From NCBI RefSeq assembly GCF_017115105.1, contig NZ_JABXKH010000127.1, positions 1 to 64,000 on the forward strand: a stretch of 64,000 nt of DNA, in the 5' to 3' direction. The stretch's first letter is position 1, and each line of letters starts with the position of its first letter. The position numbers and the translations under genes were made by a program. Below, piece after piece: positions 59,571 through 64,000 of the stretch. The stretch is from Nostoc sp. NMS2 (GTDB taxonomy: Bacteria; Cyanobacteriota; Cyanobacteriia; Cyanobacteriales; Nostocaceae). Under the pieces are notes generated by a model. That model was not told where the DNA came from and ran no database searches. It worked only from the letters and a program-made list of their open reading frames with translations.

Positions 59571-61133
59571 GTGCCAGAGTCAAGTGACGAACTAACAGCT
59601 TTCTCGCGGCGACAACCCCTAAATCGCCGCCAACCACAAAAAGTTCAAAAAGTGGTGCAAAAGAAAGTTAAAGCTAATAGCCAACAGCAAGCTGCTAATG
59701 GACGAGAAGCGGCACTAGCACGCTCCAAAAATCGCGTTGCTCCCCCCCCAACCCCTGGTGCTACACGGAGGGTAAAATCAGGATTAGTCATGCCAACAGC
59801 AGTAAAACCAATACCTACTGCAAAGGGGAAAATTCCTCCCTTTCGACCAGGTGCTGTGATGGTGAAAGCAGTGCGGATGGAAAAGCCAAAAAGAGGCATG
59901 CGTTCATCGCGGAAAACGCGATTAAAGCCAATGGCCAAAACCATATTGTATGTTGTGCGGTTGTTGATTGTGGGTGTTGGAATGGGTGCAATTGTGGGCA
60001 CGGTGTTGTCAGTATTAGACCCAGCTAATCGCATCAGTACAACTTCTGTATCTCAATCTAATAGTAATGTGGCGCGATCGCAGCCACAACCTACCCAAGC
60101 TCCCCCAACTGCATCTTCGGGCCTATACCTATCCCAGGAAATTAGCTCCTTAAAAAATGCCGTGCAAAATTTGGCGGCGAACAACCCAAATCTTACACCC
60201 GGTGTTTTTTTGGTAGATTTGGATACTGGTAATTATGTAGATGTCAACGGCTCTACCAGTTTTCCAGCAGCTAGCACAATTAAAGTGCCGATTCTACTTG
60301 CCTTTTTCCAGGATGTGGACGCAGGGAAAATTCGCCTTGATGAAATGCTGACCATGCAGCAGGATATGGTAGCTGGCGGTTCTGGAGATATGGGGTCCAA
60401 GCCAGCCGGAACCAAGTACAATGCCCTGGAAGTCGTCACTAAAATGATTACAATCAGCGACAACACGGCGACAAATATGCTGATTGCTCGACTGGGAGGG
60501 ATGGAGGCGTTAAACCAGCGTTTCCGCACTTGGGGATTGACAACCACAACAATTCGTAATAGCCTGCCAGATTTGCAAGGAACAAATACTACTAGTCCCA
60601 AAGAATTGGCGAATTTGATGGCTATTGTGAGTCAGGGAAATTTAATCAGTATGCCATCACGCGATCTCATGCTCGATATCTTGCGTCGTACCCAAAGAGA
60701 CACTCTGCTACCATCGGGTTTGGGAACAGGCGCAAGAGCATTCCACAAAACGGGCGATATTGGGACTATGCTGGCAGACACAGGTTTAATTGTTGTTCCC
60801 ACTGGCAAGCGCTATATAGCTACCGTCATGGTACAACGCCCCGAAAACGACCCTCGCGCCGAAAAACTGATTAGCTCAATTTCTCGTGCTGCCTACCAAG
60901 AGTTTAGCCAAAATGCTGTTACACCCAACAGTACCACAAGCACTATACCCGCAAATGGTTATCAGCCCCAGATTGGGAGTCCTACTTTACCTAATGGTAC
61001 GACAGGTACTATACCCGCAAATGGTTATCAGCCCCCTGTTGTCAGTCCTGTACCTAATGGGATGGGAAGTACTGTACCGGCAAATGGTTATCAGTCTCCA
61101 GGTATGAATCAACAGTATTACCCTCCAAGATAA
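59571..61133 (+). CDS. Membrane-anchored serine hydrolase of class A beta-lactamase fold
   Basis: A 520-residue protein with GTG start at 59571 behind AAGGAG. A basic N-terminal region (1-120) precedes one membrane helix (VVRLLIVGVGMGAIVGTVLS, about 125-148), so it is type II with the domain outside. The catalytic domain (about 190-440) carries the SxxK motif in AASTIKVP (Ser about 236), the SDN motif in TISDNTATNMLI (about 296) and the KTG motif in AFHKTGDIGTML (about 393), the three marks of the beta-lactamase/PBP fold. The usual Omega-loop glutamate is not obvious, so a peptidoglycan-related or other hydrolase is as likely as a lactamase. The end has three PANGYQ repeats with proline and glycine (about 460-520). 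Confidence 0.85.
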   Translation: MPESSDELTAFSRRQPLNRRQPQKVQKVVQKKVKANSQQQAANGREAALARSKNRVAPPPTPGATRRVKSGLVMPTAVKPIPTAKGKIPPFRPGAVMVKAVRMEKPKRGMRSSRKTRLKPMAKTILYVVRLLIVGVGMGAIVGTVLSVLDPANRISTTSVSQSNSNVARSQPQPTQAPPTASSGLYLSQEISSLKNAVQNLAANNPNLTPGVFLVDLDTGNYVDVNGSTSFPAASTIKVPILLAFFQDVDAGKIRLDEMLTMQQDMVAGGSGDMGSKPAGTKYNALEVVTKMITISDNTATNMLIARLGGMEALNQRFRTWGLTTTTIRNSLPDLQGTNTTSPKELANLMAIVSQGNLISMPSRDLMLDILRRTQRDTLLPSGLGTGARAFHKTGDIGTMLADTGLIVVPTGKRYIATVMVQRPENDPRAEKLISSISRAAYQEFSQNAVTPNSTTSTIPANGYQPQIGSPTLPNGTTGTIPANGYQPPVVSPVPNGMGSTVPANGYQSPGMNQQYYPPR

Positions 61134-61352
61134 GTAGGTCGGCGTATCGTTGGAATAAGACAGGGAGCAGGGAGAACTAGCGGTATGCAAGCGCTGCACT
61201 GAATTAAAGCCACAAAGTATACTCCGTAGATGGCGATCGCAATTGAAGTTACAATTTTTGTTTGCAAATCAAATAGGATTGCTATACCCGAAACTATCAA
61301 CCAAATAGTCATTGCTCAAATTCAAACACTAGTTTTCAAAATTCAAACGTTT

Positions 61353-61555
61353 GCAACAAATACTCTTCCATATATAAGAAACGCTTAAGTATTTCTTGCA
61401 AATGTATAATCAGTTGCAGCAAACGCTTAATACTTTGCAACAAATACTCTTCCATATATAAGAAACGCTTAAGTATTTCTTGCAAATGTATAATCAGTTG
61501 CAGCAAATGCTTAATACTTTGCAACAAATACTCTTCCATGTATAAGAAACGTTTA
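61353..61555. repeat. 84-bp tandem repeat, about 2.4 copies
   Basis: Units begin at 61353, 61437 and 61521 (third partial). Copies 1 and 2 are nearly identical. The unit contains GCAACAAATACTCTTCCATA and AAGAAACGCTTAAGTATTTC. The minus strand is open as 28-residue repeats, but this follows from the period being divisible by three. Confidence 0.93.
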
Positions 61556-61818
61556 AATCATTGCAACAATTGTTGTAATGAACTTATGAATTGATTAGTT
61601 ATTGGTCATTAGACTTCTTGCAAAAGTCCCTAACACCTCTCCTCTAAGGACACACAAGTTTAACGAACTTTGGGGGTTTAAGTCCCCTGTCTCTACAGAC
61701 AGCGCGTTTTGGGTCGGGGTCTGTCTTGCAAAGTTGCTCCTCTACAGCGCTTCGCGCATCCTGCGGCGGGGGAGACCCCAAGACCGCACTTTGCGCTAAA
61801 TCCCCGTCACAAAACTTA

Positions 61819-61851
61819 ATTACGAATTACGAATTACGAATTACGAATTAT
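61819..61851. repeat. STRR heptamers ATTACGA
   Basis: Four to five perfect copies of ATTACGA in tandem, a classic heterocystous-cyanobacterial STRR. Confidence 0.9.
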
Positions 61852-61885
61852 TTAATTACCCCTCTTAATCCCCCCTTTACAAGGC

Positions 61886-62043
61886 CTACCGTGTATACAC
61901 AAGTCGCCAGACCTCTCCCCAAACCCCTCTCCGACGCGGAGAGGGGCTTTAAAGATTGGCTCCCCTTCCCTCGTAGGGAAGGGGCTGGGGGTTAGGTCTG
62001 AGAGCGCTTTGAGCAAAATAAGTCACTTGTGTATACACCGTAG
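61886..62043. mobile_element. 158-bp MITE upstream of hsdR, with 11-bp target duplication
   Basis: CTACCGTGTATACACAAGT and ACTTGTGTATACACCGTAG are terminal inverted repeats (one mismatch in 19). The 11-bp CTTTACAAGGC is directly repeated at 61875-61885 and 62044-62054. Inside are CCCTCTCCGACGCGGAGAGG and CCTTCCCTCGTAGGGAAGG hairpins. No coding content. Related ends without an obvious partner are at 16563 and 27081. Confidence 0.88.
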
Positions 62044-62136
62044 CTTTACAAGGCAGGGTTAGAGTGGGGTAAAACCCTAGTTGTAGCGTAGAGTTTAACT
62101 AATGACTCCGTACAGTTAGTGTATTTAATACCAAAT

Positions 62137-64000
62137 ATGCCATCATTAAACTTCTCATTTCTTGAAGTCCACGATACACAACTTGTAAGATTAGGCGCTC
62201 TAGCTGAACGATATTTTGCAGATGACCCCAATACTTGTTTAATTAAGTTGCGACAGTTTGGGGAATTGCTGGCTCAGTTAGCAGCAGCCAATATTGGACT
62301 TTATGAGGTAGCGGATGAACGGCAGATTAATTTGCTAAATCGGTTGCGCGATCGCGGTTTAATTAAAGGAGAAGTTGATCGCTTGTTCCATGAGTTACGG
62401 AAAATTGGCAATCAAGCAACTCATGAGCTTTCTGGGAATCACCGCACGGCTTTAAGTGGGCTGAAGTATGCCCGCGAATTGGGGATTTGGTTTCATCGCT
62501 CATTTAGTGGTAATCGCAATTTTGACCCAGGCGCGTTTATTCCACCGCCTGATCCCAAAACAGAGACACAGGCACTTAAAGCCGAGTTAGAACGGTTGCG
62601 AGATGAGGTACAAAAGAATTTTTCGGAGGCTGAGGCAGCACAAGCATTAGCCAAAGCAGAGATGCTGCGTAGAAGTGTCGCCGAAGATTTAGCACGGGAA
62701 GCAGAGTCGAAAGTGCAAGAGGTATTAAATCACCTGGCAGAAATTCAGGCTCAAGCAAAAAGTGAGACTCAGCAAACCATTCAGCAAACTATTACTCAAG
62801 CTCAAGTCGCTGAAAGTGGTGTGTTGCTGGATGAAAGGGAGACACGCAGACTAATTGATGCTCAACTGCGAGCAGCCGGTTGGGAAGCAGATTCAGAAGA
62901 ACTGACTTATCAAAATGGTGTGCGTCCTCAAAAGGGAAGAAATTTAGCAATAGCCGAGTATCCCACTGCTAATGGACGGGCTGATTATGCGTTGTTCTGC
63001 GGCTTGCAAATTGTGGGAGTAGTGGAAGCTAAACGGCAAAGCAAAGATGTTTCCGAAGGTGCGCTTAACCAAGCTAAACGATACAGTGAGGGGTTCCAAA
63101 TTGCGGGAGAAATATTTGCAGGTGGGCTGTGGCAAAATTATCAGGTTCCATTTGTCTTTGCAACCAACGGACGACCATATTTACAGCAACTTCAAACTAA
63201 GAGTGGCATCTGGTTTTGTGATTTGCGGCGATCGACTAATCTCCGCGTCTGTCTACCTACCTGGCACTCTCCTCAAGGATTACTTGATATTTTAACTCAA
63301 GACGTTGACCAGGCAGTAACTCGTTTAGCGCAAGAAGGTTTTAGCTATGGGTTGAAATTGCGGGATTATCAAATTCGCTCCATTCAAACAGTAGAGTCTG
63401 CCTTGGCACGAGGACAACGGGAATTACTCGTGGCGATGGCAACAGGAACAGGAAAAACTAAAACTTGCATTGGTTTAGTTTATCGGCTGCTGAAAACCAA
63501 GCGGTTTCGCCGGGTGTTGTTTTTAGTCGATCGCACCGCATTAAAAGAGCAAACCGCTAACGCCTTTAAAGATTCTCGCATGGAAAACCTGCAAAGTTTC
63601 GCTGATATATTTGAGATTAGCGATCGCAACAACACCGAATTTGATCGCGATCTTAAAGTTAACATTACCACAGTGCAGGGTATGCTCAAGCGAGTTCTCT
63701 ACCCTGCTGATGGTACAATAGTTACACCCGATCAATATGATTGCATTGTAATCGATGAGTGTCACCGGGGCTATTTATTGGATCGAGATTTAAGTGATAC
63801 AGAATTAGAGTTTCGGGATTTTAACGATTACGTGTCGAAATATCGGCGGGTTTTGGAGCAGTTCGACGCAGTTAAGATTGGTTTAACCGCAACTCCAGCG
63901 CTACATACTACAGAAATTTTTGGCAACCCTGTCTACACTTACAGTTATCGGGAAGCTGTGATTGATGGTTGGTTAATTGACCATGAGCCGCCCTTTCAAA
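62137..64000 (+). CDS. hsdR: Type I restriction endonuclease subunit R (5' part)
   Basis: The frame starts at ATG 62137 (MPSLNFSFLEVHDTQLVRLG) and is open to the window end, giving 621 codons; the rest is missing. Residues about 1-140 resemble the DUF4145-type N-terminal domain (LRQFGELLAQLAAANIGLYE, KIGNQATHEL). A helical coiled-coil segment (about 148-230) follows. The HsdR nuclease domain (about 235-400) has D..E-x-K in GRADYALFCG..VGVVEAKR. The motor starts with Walker A in VAMATGTGKTKTCIG (about 433), motif II DECHRGY (about 540) and TATPA (about 586). It would cut DNA at a distance as part of an HsdRMS complex. hsdM and hsdS are not in this window. Confidence 0.92.
   Translation, partial: MPSLNFSFLEVHDTQLVRLGALAERYFADDPNTCLIKLRQFGELLAQLAAANIGLYEVADERQINLLNRLRDRGLIKGEVDRLFHELRKIGNQATHELSGNHRTALSGLKYARELGIWFHRSFSGNRNFDPGAFIPPPDPKTETQALKAELERLRDEVQKNFSEAEAAQALAKAEMLRRSVAEDLAREAESKVQEVLNHLAEIQAQAKSETQQTIQQTITQAQVAESGVLLDERETRRLIDAQLRAAGWEADSEELTYQNGVRPQKGRNLAIAEYPTANGRADYALFCGLQIVGVVEAKRQSKDVSEGALNQAKRYSEGFQIAGEIFAGGLWQNYQVPFVFATNGRPYLQQLQTKSGIWFCDLRRSTNLRVCLPTWHSPQGLLDILTQDVDQAVTRLAQEGFSYGLKLRDYQIRSIQTVESALARGQRELLVAMATGTGKTKTCIGLVYRLLKTKRFRRVLFLVDRTALKEQTANAFKDSRMENLQSFADIFEISDRNNTEFDRDLKVNITTVQGMLKRVLYPADGTIVTPDQYDCIVIDECHRGYLLDRDLSDTELEFRDFNDYVSKYRRVLEQFDAVKIGLTATPALHTTEIFGNPVYTYSYREAVIDGWLIDHEPPFQ

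Noticed and set aside
59645..60601. Minus-strand frames inside the serine-hydrolase gene
   Set aside because: Antisense shadows; the plus frame has SxxK, SDN and KTG motifs.
61336..61539. 67-residue minus-strand protein of 28-residue repeats
   Set aside because: It follows from an 84-bp tandem repeat; there is no ribosome binding site and no family.
1..64000. tRNA, rRNA, riboswitch or CRISPR features
   Set aside because: I looked for T-loop-like GTTCGANTC text and other signatures on both strands and found none convincing; a covariance-model scan would settle this.

Overview
The window looks like a chromosomal segment of a filamentous, heterocyst-type cyanobacterium (Nostoc and relatives). 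The grounds are the many GCGATCGC (HIP1) octamers, heptanucleotide tandem repeats between genes, a Mg-protoporphyrin cyclase (AcsF), very large multi-domain hybrid kinases, a caspase/STAND protein and a high load of small palindromic or MITE-like repeats. I see no rRNA, tRNA, CRISPR array or intact transposase.

Layout. 0-6.2 kb: a caspase-nSTAND protein whose pentapeptide-repeat tail lies in the -1 frame, a divergent Trypco1-type protein overlapping a glycosyltransferase, and two tandem TVP38/TMEM64 membrane proteins. 6.2-11.6 kb: a MerA-like flavin disulfide oxidoreductase, then an NmrA-like, a cupin and an AraC-type gene on the minus strand. 12-15.5 kb: a giant secreted PA14/Calx-beta/PQQ-sugar-dehydrogenase protein. 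15.5-19.7 kb: gene-poor DNA with an MgtE pseudogene, a small conserved protein and a stress-type SDR. 19.7-27 kb: a PGM1-like ATP-grasp ligase, a repeat-rich Ser/Thr kinase, and a DUF4255 (Pvc16-like) plus AAA+ ATPase pair typical of contractile injection systems. 27-31 kb: MerR, OmpR-type and ribbon-helix-helix regulators and a beta-barrel protein. 31-44.5 kb: a signalling island with two hybrid histidine kinases sharing a near-duplicate REC-HPt tail, a coiled-coil protein, a roadblock-like/BON/OmpA envelope protein, a Rab-like GTPase, and an RsbW-like / SpoIIE-phosphatase / STAS partner-switching set. 45-50 kb: a small conserved protein, ArsR, an FdhF/YdeP molybdopterin oxidoreductase and AcsF. 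50-56.5 kb: three tandem filamentous-haemagglutinin (TPS) genes, the middle one gutted by a deletion. 56.5-61.1 kb: a 54-residue zinc-ribbon-like protein, a coiled-coil protein, homoserine kinase, a TrmJ-like methyltransferase and a serine-hydrolase (beta-lactamase fold) protein. 62.1-64 kb: the 5' part of a type I restriction hsdR running off the window.

The most interesting points are: (1) a T7 heptamer that could join the caspase-STAND and pentapeptide frames by -1 frameshifting; (2) a GTPase / roadblock-OmpA / coiled-coil / hybrid-kinase cluster that may couple a cytoplasmic switch to the cell wall; (3) two 194-bp MITEs, each inserted in the exact centre of a GGGGCA...TGCCCC palindrome with a 10-bp target duplication; (4) repeats that have become coding sequence, in kinase linkers, a signal peptide and an OmpA tail. 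All function calls rest on reading translated sequence and family knowledge; no database search was run.
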